Shown here piece after piece: positions 1-8,467 of a stretch of 64,000 nt of DNA; the first letter of the stretch is position 1; each line of letters starts with the position of its first letter. Made by a program: the position numbers and the translations under genes. The stretch is from Acidimicrobiaceae bacterium (GTDB lineage Bacteria; Actinomycetota; Acidimicrobiia; Acidimicrobiales; Poriferisodalaceae): positions 1-64,000 of the forward strand of contig PBMG01000017.1 in the NCBI GenBank assembly GCA_002722565.1, in the 5' to 3' direction. Below the pieces are notes generated by a model, which was not told the DNA's origin, did not search any database, and was given only the letters and a program-made list of their open reading frames with translations.

Positions 1-920
1 AATCTCTCACTCTCCACGCTCAAATGTATGCCACCGAATTCGCCAATCAGGTCCGAAACCACGGGACAGCAGACCTCGTTGAAGACTTAGCGGTGAAACT
101 CCCCCTAGCGGCAATATGCGAAATGATGGGCGCCTCACCCCAAGACTGGGAACAAGTCCACGCATGGACAGCAGTTCTTTTCGACGATCCAACACTCATG
201 CGATTCGCCAAAGAAGGTGAATCCAAGAAAGAGATGCGTCGTCGAATGTTCGTCGAATTTGAAGATTGGATCTTTAAGCAAATCGCCGACCGACGATTAG
301 CTGGCTGCACTGGACCAGATCTCATATCCATTCTTTTGCGCTCAGAAGTAGCGAACGAGCCGCTGACACCACAGCAACTACTGGGATACATCCGCGTGCT
401 AATCCTTGCTGGCAATGAGACAACTCGAAATGCTGCAACCGGTGGAATGATCGCTCTGCTTGAACACGGGGAGGAGCTCGACTTCCTCGCCGAGCACCGA
501 GACGAGGATGACGTAATCGACACAGCAGTCGAAGAAATCCTTCGATGGACATCACCTGTCATCCAGTTCGCCCGAGTCTGCACACGAGATACAGAAGTCA
601 ATGGCCAGGTGATCAAAGCGGGCGAGCACGTCGGCATTTGGCATGCGTCGGCGAACCGAGACGAACGTCAATTCGCGGAACCCTACCGATTCGATGTTCA
701 ACGATCCCCAAACGAACATGTGGCATTCGGACACGGGGCACATTTTTGTCTTGGCACTCACCTAGCACGTTGGGAGCTGCGAGCATTCTTTAAAGCTGTT
801 CTGCCAGTACTCACAGATCTCCAACTCGACGGTGAACTGGAACGAGTCGGTCACCTACACGTGGGCCCGATACAACGCCAGATGGTGGTCCGCAAAGACG
901 CCACGTCAACCAAAAGTTAA
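1..920 (+). CDS. Cytochrome P450, 5'-truncated by window edge
   Basis: Heme-thiolate monooxygenase; the N-terminal part lies before the window, and the frame is open from base 3. What remains covers the core of the fold: an I-helix oxygen-activation motif AGNETTRN, the K-helix ExxR as EEILRW, and the Cys-ligand loop FGHGAHFCLG with the heme cysteine. The AGNETTRN form is common in actinobacterial P450s that hydroxylate sterol side chains, terpenoids or fatty acyl chains, but the substrate cannot be read here. The gene overlaps the 3' end of convergent prmA by 15 bases. A redox partner is not visible in the window. Family assignment is secure; substrate is unknown. Confidence 0.93.
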   Translation, partial: SLTLHAQMYATEFANQVRNHGTADLVEDLAVKLPLAAICEMMGASPQDWEQVHAWTAVLFDDPTLMRFAKEGESKKEMRRRMFVEFEDWIFKQIADRRLAGCTGPDLISILLRSEVANEPLTPQQLLGYIRVLILAGNETTRNAATGGMIALLEHGEELDFLAEHRDEDDVIDTAVEEILRWTSPVIQFARVCTRDTEVNGQVIKAGEHVGIWHASANRDERQFAEPYRFDVQRSPNEHVAFGHGAHFCLGTHLARWELRAFFKAVLPVLTDLQLDGELERVGHLHVGPIQRQMVVRKDATSTKS

Positions 921-1739
921 AACAACCCAAGTTTGTTCCACGGCTTCACGTCTTCTCGTTGTCAACAGTTCCAACGGTCGTAAAGCTTCCACCACTGATT
1001 GCATTTGAAGATCCAATATGCCCGAAATAACTAATCGGCCGCGAGGTCGAACCACCCCAATCAAGTCCGGCGCGAGTTCGATCAGGGTCGAAGCCAACAT
1101 ATTGGCCACCACAACGTCGAAGGTTCCCGTAACGTCGCCCAAAGGATCAGTCGACACTTCAATGAATTCAGCGACACCATTAGCTTGAGCGTTCCCGACA
1201 GTGACGTCAGGAGCTGCAGTATCAACATCGATTGCAAGAACCTGAGTGGCCCCCAGGCGAGCAGCAGCAACAGCCAAAATGCCGCTGCCACAACCGACAT
1301 CAAGGACAGATTCGTTACCTTCCAAAAGTCGTTCCAACTCAGCTAAAGCGAGTTGAGTAGATGGATGACTTCCAGAACCGAATGAGCGCCCAGGGTCGAT
1401 CCAAAGAACGAGCTCGGTGCCATCGGGTTCGTAACTAACCCATGGTGCTTTAACCACTAACCGGTTGCCTGTTCGATAGACCGTCGCGAACTCCCGCCAA
1501 GTATCCAAATAGTCACCGGACCCGAACTCTTCAACAATTGCAAAACGCCCCAACTGTGTCGCAGCCTCATCAGCTGCAACCGCCGAATCGAATCCCGCAA
1601 GGAGAATCACATCATCACCGTCTATTTGCTCTTCAATGCCAAGTGTCCCTAGATGCCAGAGTTCACCCGAAATTCGATCAACTTCGTCGCGGTTCACTAC
1701 CAGTCGAAGGCGGGCTTCTTGACGGCTCAGTTCTCCCAC
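906..1739 (-). CDS. prmA: Ribosomal protein L11 methyltransferase
   Basis: SAM-dependent methyltransferase that modifies ribosomal protein L11. The C-terminal half carries the class I SAM-binding glycine loop LDVGCGSGILAVAAARLG, an acidic residue at the end of strand 2 (AIDVD), and the PrmA-type catalytic-loop stretch VVANMLAS in place of NPPY. The N-terminal part is the small L11-recognition domain. Length (277 residues) is slightly short for the family. The start is GTG at 1739; a TAGCGT box lies 8 bases upstream, so the message may be leaderless or nearly so. It is convergent with the P450 and divergent from the SMP-30 gene, with no functional link to either. Confidence 0.9.
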   Translation of the reverse strand: MGELSRQEARLRLVVNRDEVDRISGELWHLGTLGIEEQIDGDDVILLAGFDSAVAADEAATQLGRFAIVEEFGSGDYLDTWREFATVYRTGNRLVVKAPWVSYEPDGTELVLWIDPGRSFGSGSHPSTQLALAELERLLEGNESVLDVGCGSGILAVAAARLGATQVLAIDVDTAAPDVTVGNAQANGVAEFIEVSTDPLGDVTGTFDVVVANMLASTLIELAPDLIGVVRPRGRLVISGILDLQMQSVVEALRPLELLTTRRREAVEQTWVVLTFG

Positions 1740-1787
1740 ACCTCAGGACGCTAGCTTCGTTGTAGTCGGTAGCTCGACTTTTAAAGA

Positions 1788-2642
1788 ATGAGATCTGGAG
1801 TTGTAGTGGAAACAGAGATTGTGTTGACAGGTTTAGCGTTTGGAGAGGGCCCTCGATGGCGTGACGGACACCTATGGTTCTCGGACTTTTATCGTCATGG
1901 CATCTTTCGTGTGGATGAGAACGGATCAGAGGAGTTAATTCTGGAAGTTCCGACCCAACCATCGGGTCTCGGATGGCTCCCAAACGGCGATCTGTTATTT
2001 GTGTCGATGCTAGATAGAACACTCAAGCGAATGAACGAATCCGGTGAGGTAACTACCCACGCCAACCTTTCACATATTGCTAGCGGACCCTGCAATGACA
2101 TGGTGGTAAGCCCAACTGGCGTCGCCTACGTAGGTAATTTCGGGTTCGAGGAAGGTGAGAAATTCGCTCAAGCTACTCTCGCCATTGTTGATCCCGATGG
2201 AACAGCTAGACAAGGCCCTGATTGCCTCGACTTCCCTAATGGCACAGTGATTAGTCCCGATGGAAACCAACTAGTAATAGCAGAGTCATATGGTTCTCGT
2301 CTGCTGTCTTTTGATATCAAATCAGATGGTTCCCTGAGCGGGAGACGACTGTTTGCGGATTTAAGTACACGAGTCCCAGACGGAATTTGTTTAGACGAAG
2401 AGGGCGGTATTTGGGTAGGAGACCCGGTCAACCACTCTGTTTTCAGAGTTATCGACGGGGGAGAAGTGACTGACCATATCGAATTAGAACTCAACTGTTA
2501 CGCATGCATGTTGGGTGGGCAAGACCGCAAAACCCTGTACCTCGTTACTGCTCCGACGTCTGGTCGAGGCGGAGCCGCAGAGCAACGAGAAGGACGAATC
2601 GAAAGGGTTCAGGTGCCGGTAGCGGGCGCCGGCTCTCCGTAG
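1788..2642 (+). CDS. SMP-30/gluconolactonase family protein
   Basis: Six-bladed beta-propeller of the SMP-30/gluconolactonase/LRE family, which hydrolyses sugar lactones or other cyclic esters using one divalent metal. The four metal/substrate positions are recognisable: Glu in FGEGPRW near residue 20, Asn in GPCNDMVV, Asn in FPNGTVISPDG and Asp in VPDGICLDEEG. Length (284 residues) is normal and no signal peptide is seen, so it is probably cytoplasmic. The start is ATG 1788; a GTG six codons on is an alternative. In the context of a P450, an epoxide-hydrolase-like protein and SDRs it could open a lactone formed during degradation of a cyclic compound, but that is inference. Confidence 0.85.
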   Translation: MRSGVVVETEIVLTGLAFGEGPRWRDGHLWFSDFYRHGIFRVDENGSEELILEVPTQPSGLGWLPNGDLLFVSMLDRTLKRMNESGEVTTHANLSHIASGPCNDMVVSPTGVAYVGNFGFEEGEKFAQATLAIVDPDGTARQGPDCLDFPNGTVISPDGNQLVIAESYGSRLLSFDIKSDGSLSGRRLFADLSTRVPDGICLDEEGGIWVGDPVNHSVFRVIDGGEVTDHIELELNCYACMLGGQDRKTLYLVTAPTSGRGGAAEQREGRIERVQVPVAGAGSP

Positions 2643-2658
2643 GCGAGTTGCTGACCAT

Positions 2659-3624
2659 TTAGAACTTGAGAGGATTTCCGGCGCTCCACCCGAGTTGCTC
2701 TTCAGCCAAATTTAATTTGACCTGTCTCCAAGTCAGTTCTATATCGTTATCGTCCCCGGTGTCGACCATTAATTCGAACATTCCGTCATCAGTTTCTTCG
2801 CCCGGCCGAGCCAGAAGAGCCATAAAAGCCTCTGCCATCTCACTGGGCTCCAACATTCGCGGTTGCCAACGCCCGAAAACTCTTTCGTTATCGACGTACT
2901 CATCGGTCATGCCCGTGCGAATGAAGGGAAACATCAACGAGAAACTCTGAACTAAACCGGAGTTTCGACCGAGATTCACCTTCAATACCTTGGGCAACTG
3001 TAAGACTGCCCAATTGCTAATCGCGTAACCAGGCACTGCTGGCCCGGGATCGATCGCTTGCCGGGACGATACATAAACCAACTGGATTGGTTCATTGTGA
3101 TGAACGGCCTCTCCTGCCCAAAGGTGAGTTGAGGCTAGAAATCCATCGATTTTGGTGTCGAGTACCAAACGGGATTCGTCCAGGCTGTCAAGAAAATGCT
3201 GACGCACTCTGGCGCGCCGAACGGCGCTTGGCTCGCCATCTTCCTCTTTAAGAGCCCGACCAAAGTTATAACCCGATTCGGTGAGTCCTGAATTGCAGAT
3301 TACGAGGTTGGGTGGAAGGCCTCCCATCTGTTCTATGACGTAGCTTCTGGATGCCCACAAGTCGCGCAAGTTGGTTACATCTGCTTGGACCGGGAAGGCA
3401 TTGACTCCCTCTGAACGGAGTTGGTTGACAAGGTCGAATCCGTCTTCGTAGCTGCGATGAAAGTGGACTCCAACCGAATCAGCGCCGTTGAGTCCTGCGG
3501 ATAGTGCGAATGCTTGGCCGATACCCCCGTCTTTGCCCGCGCCGGTAATGAATACGCGCTTTTTTTCGACCGCTGATCTGTATTGACTAAAACGGAAAGC
3601 ATCTGTCGGAGCCGTATAGGTCAT
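2659..3624 (-). CDS. Divergent short-chain dehydrogenase/reductase lacking the usual catalytic Lys
   Basis: Rossmann-fold SDR with an N-terminal nucleotide-binding motif TGAGKDGGIG (about residues 27-36) and the catalytic Ser region VYVSSRQ. The active-site segment reads GYAISNWAV, so Tyr is present but the Lys of YxxxK is Asn. It also has an insertion (about residues 115-150) and a C-terminal extension compared with classical 250-residue SDRs. I chose ATG 3624 because a GGAG sits 8 bases upstream; a TTG at 3672 would add 16 residues. It is the last gene of the minus-strand UGSC operon. It may be a reductase with altered chemistry or a non-catalytic member. Confidence 0.78.
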   Translation of the reverse strand: MTYTAPTDAFRFSQYRSAVEKKRVFITGAGKDGGIGQAFALSAGLNGADSVGVHFHRSYEDGFDLVNQLRSEGVNAFPVQADVTNLRDLWASRSYVIEQMGGLPPNLVICNSGLTESGYNFGRALKEEDGEPSAVRRARVRQHFLDSLDESRLVLDTKIDGFLASTHLWAGEAVHHNEPIQLVYVSSRQAIDPGPAVPGYAISNWAVLQLPKVLKVNLGRNSGLVQSFSLMFPFIRTGMTDEYVDNERVFGRWQPRMLEPSEMAEAFMALLARPGEETDDGMFELMVDTGDDNDIELTWRQVKLNLAEEQLGWSAGNPLKF

Positions 3625-3711
3625 CGCTGACACTCCAAAGTGGGGAAGTGGAAGGATGACGTTATCTGCCAAACCCTGGAATTCCCTTGAATTTTTATGG
3701 AGGGTTTTGTT

Positions 3712-4185
3712 TTAGTTGGGCTGCTTCCACATAAGAGCATTCCGTCTCATTGTCGCCACCAAGACGTCATCCTGATTGTGTGATCGGTGTTCGAATAGAA
3801 CGATCCCTTGATTTGGTTTGCTAGAAGATTCGCGGACGCTGATTACTTCGGTCTCAACGCGAAGAGTGTCCCCGTGAAACACGGGAGCAGGAAAATTCAT
3901 TTCCTCGAAACCCAAGTTGGCGACCGTCGTGCCATGGGTCGTTTCGTGAACGGAAATTCCTACGACGAGAGCAGCTGTGAACATAGAGTTCACCAAAGGT
4001 CGTCCGAATTGGGTCTCCTTCTCTGCGTAGTCAAAGTCGAGGTGTAGTGCAGCCGGATTCATGGTCATCGTCGTAAACATGATGTTGTCGGTTTCGGTGA
4101 CTGTTCGACGAAGGCGATGACGTATCACAAGTCCAGGAGTTAGTTCTTCGAACCACAGCCCTCCATGGGGTCTTTCATCGGTCAA
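3712..4185 (-). CDS. MaoC-like hot-dog dehydratase/hydratase
   Basis: Single hot-dog domain (157 residues) of the MaoC family, which hydrates or dehydrates CoA thioesters such as enoyl-CoA or mesaconyl-CoA-type substrates. The hydratase-like segment [14 protein letters not shown] contains the catalytic-loop His, with Asn where R-specific enoyl-CoA hydratases have Asp; [10 protein letters not shown] follows as in the family. The start is TTG 4185 behind an AGAGGA Shine-Dalgarno sequence about 8 bases upstream. The gene sits 19 bases after the cysteine-rich gene and 87 bases before the SDR, so it is probably co-transcribed. This suggests the operon handles a CoA thioester. Confidence 0.82.
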   Translation of the reverse strand: MTDERPHGGLWFEELTPGLVIRHRLRRTVTETDNIMFTTMTMNPAALHLDFDYAEKETQFGRPLVNSMFTAALVVGISVHETTHGTTVANLGFEEMNFPAPVFHGDTLRVETEVISVRESSSKPNQGIVLFEHRSHNQDDVLVATMRRNALMWKQPN

Positions 4186-4204
4186 GACAAATCCTCTCCA
4201 TTGT

Positions 4205-5320
4205 TTAGGGCGTTAAGTCGTTCATTCCGGGAATTTCACAGGCCTGATCTAAATCAATGCCTTCGTGCACTATTGCGTTTTGATGGGGTCCGGCGCACCA
4301 CGAAGGCATGACCATCGTGTAGAGCCCACTTCCACCCGCTTGCAAAACGAGTATCCGGTTTGGGTCTTTTAAGATATGAATAAGATCGTCGTCAGCTGCT
4401 TCGCTGCTGCCATCTGCAGCATCACCTTGCAGCGTTTGGGAGTAAAAAGTTGGGCTAATTCGCCGCATTGTTCCAACGGATATGGTGGCTCGACTTGCGA
4501 GTTCGGCCTGCACGTCTTGCCGGGAAAGACCAGCGCGCTTAATTACTTCGGCATGATCAGGATTCATCATGACGGTAATTGCGCCGTTTCTTAAGTGAAC
4601 GTTGTTGCTGCCAGGATTCGCCATCACTAAGGCGATTACATCAAGTAATCCTTCTACTGAGGCAGGATCATCTCTGTCGCCCGTAAAGAATGTGGAGTGG
4701 GGAGCTTCTGCCCCGGTAATTATCACTGCGCTTTCATCGACGTCATAACCGAAAGTGGTGTGTAAGCCTGGAAAAGGGCTGTTCTCTTCATCTTCAGCAA
4801 CACAGTAAGTAAATTTGCCAGGGTGTCCATGAAGTGCCATATCTGAAGAGCCTGGCCGGGCACCACCGATATTGATCATGGCGAGCCGTAAAGCCCGCCC
4901 GATAGAAGCGTTGGCTCTATGTCCAGGGCCCATGGCGCCAAATCCCGAAGCGATTCCGCCACACGCATGCCTTGCTGGCCCGCAGACAATCATCAGTGGA
5001 GCGGTGCAATGTGTGGTCGCTTGCATCTCGGTGAGATCAAATTCGGGTTGGCAGACTGCCCGGACGGCAGCCACAACTACGGGGATATGGTCGGGTAGGC
5101 ACCCAGCCATTACTGCAGCAGCACAGACTTTTTCGATGGTCGCAGCACCATGAAGAGGCCCCATAACGCCGAGTACCAAATCAGGTTCATACCCGGTAGA
5201 CAGAACCATCCGAGCCACTCTTTCGGCTGTCGGGATTACTACTGGAAGACCGTCGGTGCAGCCGAGCTCGTGCAGGCGCTCTAGGGCGTCATGTTCCGAG
5301 GCTGCTTCAAGCAAACTCAT
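4205..5320 (-). CDS. Conserved cysteine-rich protein of unknown function next to UGSC selenoprotein
   Basis: I do not recognise a characterised family. The 371-residue soluble protein starts with a [11 protein letters not shown] segment (residues 21-31) and has ten cysteines (21, 66, 74, 90, 105, 113, 120, 173, 342, 361). Several are clustered: [20 protein letters not shown] carries three within sixteen residues, beside glycine-rich stretches. Another conspicuous segment is [19 protein letters not shown] (about 164-182). Such a pattern could serve thiol redox chemistry or metal binding. No signal peptide or membrane segment is seen. It lies 22 bases downstream of the selenoprotein on the same strand, so a shared function is likely. 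ATG 5320 is the natural start. Confidence 0.7.
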   Translation of the reverse strand: MSLLEAASEHDALERLHELGCTDGLPVVIPTAERVARMVLSTGYEPDLVLGVMGPLHGAATIEKVCAAAVMAGCLPDHIPVVVAAVRAVCQPEFDLTEMQATTHCTAPLMIVCGPARHACGGIASGFGAMGPGHRANASIGRALRLAMINIGGARPGSSDMALHGHPGKFTYCVAEDEENSPFPGLHTTFGYDVDESAVIITGAEAPHSTFFTGDRDDPASVEGLLDVIALVMANPGSNNVHLRNGAITVMMNPDHAEVIKRAGLSRQDVQAELASRATISVGTMRRISPTFYSQTLQGDAADGSSEAADDDLIHILKDPNRILVLQAGGSGLYTMVMPSWCAGPHQNAIVHEGIDLDQACEIPGMNDLTP

Positions 5321-5342
5321 TTTCGAACCGGTTCCGTTCTGT

Positions 5343-5873
5343 TTAAGAGCTTAGAAATTCGATGATGGATGGTGTGATGTCAGATGCGACCTCAGCCATT
5401 TTGTCTTCACCGGTCCCAGCAACAGGGTGAGGTAGCTTCACCCTAGGAACCTCGGGCATACCTGAAGAGTTAGCGAAGAAGTCACCTTGGGGCCAAAATT
5501 CTTCGGTAACTAAGGCCACAGAGGGGATCCCGAGTCGAGCTACTGAGATGCTGTCACGCACGGTGCCAGAGGTGCAGCTGCCTCAATGGCCGTAGGCAGC
5601 AACTACTGCCTGACACTCGGCTTGGATGTCCTCAAGCATTTTGCCACCGACAACTGACGAGGCGTCGCCTTTGTCGTATCGAACAAACGATGCTGTAGGA
5701 ACTGCCTGTGCGAGTGTCTTCTCTACATGATCCAAGAATCGAACGCTGTCAGGAAACCCGTTAGCTACAAGCCCAATAGTGACCGGCTTGTTTAAGTCAA
5801 CCTTAATTTCATAGGGCTCAGCTATCGCCTTCGGTTGAGCACGAGGATCGTGAAACTCAGTTGTTGTGGTCAT
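5343..5873 (-). CDS. UGSC-family selenoprotein with in-frame UGA (Sec97)
   Basis: The reading frame from ATG 5873 gives 96 codons, then TGA at 5585-5583, then continues in frame to the stop at 5343. Reading the TGA as selenocysteine gives a 176-residue protein with Sec97-Gly98-Ser99-Cys100, the UGSC motif that names a selenoprotein family first noted in marine metagenomes. Cys homologues carry CGSC. The downstream part (TVRDSISVARLGIPSVAL, later KLPHPV) is clearly coding and fits the family, so this is not a broken gene. A redox-active Sec/Cys pair on a thioredoxin-like or Rossmann-like core is the likely chemistry; substrate is unknown. SelA, SelB, SelD and tRNA-Sec are not in the window. 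Ordinary gene calling would split it in two. Confidence 0.87.
5550..5578 (-). promoter_or_regulatory. Candidate bacterial SECIS hairpin after the UGA
   Basis: On the minus strand, bases 8-11 after the UGA read GCAC and bases 22-25 read GTGC. They can form a 4-bp stem around a 10-base loop that holds GG at positions 16-17 after the UGA. An outer GCTG/CAGC pairing with a 3' bulge extends it to 5550. Bacterial SECIS elements lie just downstream of the UGA with a G near the start of the loop, so the position fits, but the stem is short and the GG is mid-loop. Confidence 0.35.
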
Positions 5874-5931
5874 GGTTCATCCCTGTCAATGTGATGCTCT
5901 TTAACTGTTGGTCATCTCAGTTGAGACCATC

Positions 5932-6321
5932 TTAGCTCTCGTCCTTTAGCTGTCGAAGAAACATGCCGTTATCGAAATAATCTCGCCAGAATGTAATCAG
6001 ACCTTCGTTTATTTCAAATATTCCCATTACGGGTAGTTCAATACTGCGGCCGCTTGCCGTGTTGAAACGATCAAGGCGCTCATTCATAACGGTGTTACCG
6101 GAACAAGTCTGGCGTACTACTTCAAATTCCACGGGGCCTTCACCTTTTAAGAGACCGCTTAAGAATTGGAGCATGTCTTCTTTGCCGTTCATGTCGCCTA
6201 TGGGAACATTGTCGTAATAGCAATCCTCCGAAACGTGTTCTAGCGCGGCGTCAAGATCACGTGCCTCGATCTTCGCAATAAACGAATTAACTATGTCTTC
6301 AGGTTTCTCTACATCACTCAT
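5932..6321 (-). CDS. Limonene-1,2-epoxide hydrolase-like / SnoaL-type protein
   Basis: A 129-residue NTF2-fold protein. It keeps the set known from limonene-1,2-epoxide hydrolase: a Tyr-x-Asn pair (Tyr36, Asn38 in YYDNVP), an Arg-x-Asp pair (Arg82, Asp84 in ERLDRF) and a late Asp114 in FWRDYFD. With the spacing also conserved, epoxide hydrolysis by the one-step LEH mechanism is plausible, though many homologues are isomerases or unassigned. It is the first gene of the minus-strand operon and is divergent from the SDR at 6379. Its end is 58 bases before the selenoprotein start. ATG 6321 is the only good start. Confidence 0.75.
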   Translation of the reverse strand: MSDVEKPEDIVNSFIAKIEARDLDAALEHVSEDCYYDNVPIGDMNGKEDMLQFLSGLLKGEGPVEFEVVRQTCSGNTVMNERLDRFNTASGRSIELPVMGIFEINEGLITFWRDYFDNGMFLRQLKDES

Positions 6322-6378
6322 AATTCACAATTCTTGCAGGATCTCGTAAAGCATGCTCATCCGTGGGAGGCTATGTCC

Positions 6379-7152
6379 ATGCGCTTTCAAGACAAGGTCG
6401 TAGTTGTAACAGGGGCAGCGGGTGGAATTGGATTAGCCGCGGTGCGTCGATTCGCTTCAGAAGGAGCGCGTATTTTGGCCGTAGACCTAGAGGGGTCGGA
6501 TTTGGATGCAGCTACAGCTGAAGCCGACCCGTTTGGAGTCGAAGTGGTTACTCACGCAGCCGATTGCAGCCTTGCCGCAGACGTATCTGGCTACATCGAT
6601 CGGTGCGTAAACGAATTTGGTCGACTTGACGTGCTATTCAACAATGCTGGTATCGAGGGTCGAATCATGAGCCTCCTTGAGTATCCAGAAGATGACTTTG
6701 ACAAGGTCATTAATATCAACCTTCGCGGGGTATGGCTTGGCATGAAATACGCTGCCCCCGCGATGTTTGCTGATGGCGGTGGGTCAATAATTAATACGGC
6801 GTCCACTGCAGGGTTAATCGGCGCCCGTGGCTTGTCGGCTTACGTCGCGAGCAAGCACGGCGTTGTCGGACTTACAAAATCAGCGGCTCTTGAACTTGTG
6901 CCGCAAGGCGTCAGAGTTAACGCAGTGTGCCCATCACCTATCGAGACTCGAATGATGAGGAGTCTTGAAGAAGGCTTTGGAGGTGATCAGGCTGAAATGA
7001 TTCGCAAAGACCTTGCCTCCAGGAACCCAATGGGCCGTTACGGTGAACCCGACGAAGTAGCGGCGCTCGTGGCCTTCCTCGCATCAGATGACGCCAGCTA
7101 TATCAATGGCGGGATATACACCGTAGATGGTGGTTCGACGGGCGGCAGATGA
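6379..7152 (+). CDS. Classical short-chain dehydrogenase (SDR)
   Basis: NAD(P)-dependent oxidoreductase with all classical SDR marks: TGAAGGIG cofactor loop, NNAG, catalytic Ser in INTASTAG, YVASK with Tyr and Lys, and the C-terminal INGGIYTVDGG. An Asp after strand 2 (AVDLEG) points to NAD rather than NADP. ATG 6379 is preferred because GGGAGG ends 8 bases upstream; ATG 6373 and an upstream ATG at 6334 are also in frame. The stop overlaps the start of the nitrile hydratase beta gene (ATGA), so the two are translationally coupled. It probably oxidises an alcohol in the same pathway; the substrate is unknown. Confidence 0.9.
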   Translation: MRFQDKVVVVTGAAGGIGLAAVRRFASEGARILAVDLEGSDLDAATAEADPFGVEVVTHAADCSLAADVSGYIDRCVNEFGRLDVLFNNAGIEGRIMSLLEYPEDDFDKVININLRGVWLGMKYAAPAMFADGGGSIINTASTAGLIGARGLSAYVASKHGVVGLTKSAALELVPQGVRVNAVCPSPIETRMMRSLEEGFGGDQAEMIRKDLASRNPMGRYGEPDEVAALVAFLASDDASYINGGIYTVDGGSTGGR

Positions 7153-7862
7153 GTACCAACTCCCGCGTTCACGACATAGGAGGGACCCAAGGGTGGGGAG
7201 AGGTTCCGTATGACTCAAACGAACCGGTCTTTCATAACGATTGGGAACGGAGGGTTTTTGGTCTCATGTTCCAGGTCCTTCCCCACACGGCGAAACGACC
7301 CGGAGAGTTTCGACATGCTCTTGAAAGGTTGGCCCCCGAAGACTATTTCTGTCCCGACGGATATTACGGTCGTTGGCGGGCAGCTATAGAAGTCCTTCTC
7401 GATGAATACGGTCATGTCGACAAAGTAGAGCTAGATGACCTTTTGGGAGTCCAGCCAGGAACGAGTCCTGGACATCGGGTCGCGAAAATCGCCGAGATAC
7501 CTTCGGAAAACCTGCCGCCGGATCGACTTACTCGAAAACCAGAACACCGGACGGTAAGACGTGAACTTGAAGAGTCTTCGCGGTTCCAAGTAGGTGACCG
7601 TGTCGTTGCTATGGGCAACAGTGGGATGGGGCACACCCGACTGCCGGAGTACGTTCGACGTATTCCCGGCACTGTGGTGAAGATCCATCCGGCAGAAGTT
7701 TTGCCGGATAGCACAGCCCACAACCTTGGTGAGCGGCCCCAACATGTTTTGTGCGTTGCCTACCATGCTAAAGATCTGTGGGGAGAGGCCGCTGAAGAGA
7801 ATGTAGTTATAAACGTTGACTTGTACGAGAGTTACTTGGAGATGGAAACGGAACCCTCATGA
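7149..7862 (+). CDS. nthB: Nitrile hydratase beta subunit
   Basis: Structural subunit of nitrile hydratase, which converts nitriles to amides. The N-terminus shows the family pattern HDIGGTQGWGEV and VFHNDWERRVFGLMF. The C-terminal third (from about FQVGDRVVAM) is the SH3-like barrel with VAYHAKDLWGEAAEE. The order beta-alpha-activator is that of cobalt-type enzymes such as those of Rhodococcus. The start ATG overlaps the SDR stop, and the end overlaps the alpha subunit start (ATGA), so the operon is tightly coupled. The long charged linker (about residues 108-140) is typical. Confidence 0.93.
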   Translation: MSTNSRVHDIGGTQGWGEVPYDSNEPVFHNDWERRVFGLMFQVLPHTAKRPGEFRHALERLAPEDYFCPDGYYGRWRAAIEVLLDEYGHVDKVELDDLLGVQPGTSPGHRVAKIAEIPSENLPPDRLTRKPEHRTVRRELEESSRFQVGDRVVAMGNSGMGHTRLPEYVRRIPGTVVKIHPAEVLPDSTAHNLGERPQHVLCVAYHAKDLWGEAAEENVVINVDLYESYLEMETEPS

Positions 7863-8467
7863 ATGAACACGATCATCACCATCATGAGGTTGACCCGAAA
7901 ACAGCTGAAGTAAGAACAGAAGCACTTGAAGATTTGCTTGTGGAGAAAGGCCTCATCGACAGAGCTCGAGTCGATGCGTTAATTGAACGGTTTGAACATG
8001 ATCTAGGTCCCATGGTTGGCGCTCGCCTAGTCGCCAAATCGTGGCTTGAGCCGCAGTTCCGGGACAGCCTTCTCAAAAATGCTGACCGAGTCTTAGAGGA
8101 AGAGAATATTAAAGGCGCGGAAATCGAACATGTGGAAGTCAAAGCAAATGAACCAGGCATCCACAACGTCGTTGTATGCACCCTTTGCTCCTGCTACCCG
8201 TGGGCCCTCTTGGGACTACCGCCGAGTTGGTACAAAAGCCCGGAATATAGATCGCGAGTAGTTCGTGAACCTCGCAAGGTTCTGCAAGAGATGGGGCTGT
8301 CCCTCGATGCTGACACAGAAATTCGAGTGTGGGATAGTAGTTCAGAAACGAGATTCCTGGTCCTGCCTGAGCGACCGCCGGGGACCGAAGAGCTTGGTCT
8401 TGAAGAGCTAGCCCAGCTTGTGACTAGAGACTCGATGATCGGTGTCGCTAAGGTCAAAGCTTTGTGA
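7859..8467 (+). CDS. nthA: Nitrile hydratase alpha subunit, cobalt type
   Basis: Catalytic subunit. The metal site is VCTLCSCYPW with Cys107, Cys110, Ser111 and Cys112. Thr in CTLCSC marks the low-spin Co(III) class, where the iron class has Ser. The second and third cysteines are normally oxidised to sulfinic and sulfenic acids. The LGLPPSWYKSPEYRSRVV stretch that follows is diagnostic. The N-terminus is unusually rich in His (EHDHHHHEVD, residues 3-12), possibly a metal-loading tail. Thiocyanate hydrolase gamma is related, but the separate full-length beta subunit argues for a nitrile hydratase. Start overlaps nthB; stop overlaps the activator (GTGA). Confidence 0.94.
   Translation: MNEHDHHHHEVDPKTAEVRTEALEDLLVEKGLIDRARVDALIERFEHDLGPMVGARLVAKSWLEPQFRDSLLKNADRVLEEENIKGAEIEHVEVKANEPGIHNVVVCTLCSCYPWALLGLPPSWYKSPEYRSRVVREPRKVLQEMGLSLDADTEIRVWDSSSETRFLVLPERPPGTEELGLEELAQLVTRDSMIGVAKVKAL

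Noticed and set aside
5343-5561. A separate 72-residue gene starting at GTG 5561
   Set aside because: It is in exact register with the upstream frame across the TGA and carries the C-terminal part of the UGSC family, so it is the second half of the selenoprotein.
7859-8467. Thiocyanate hydrolase gamma subunit
   Set aside because: The CTLCSC motif is shared, but the upstream beta is one full-length nitrile hydratase beta and an activator follows, which fits nitrile hydratase.
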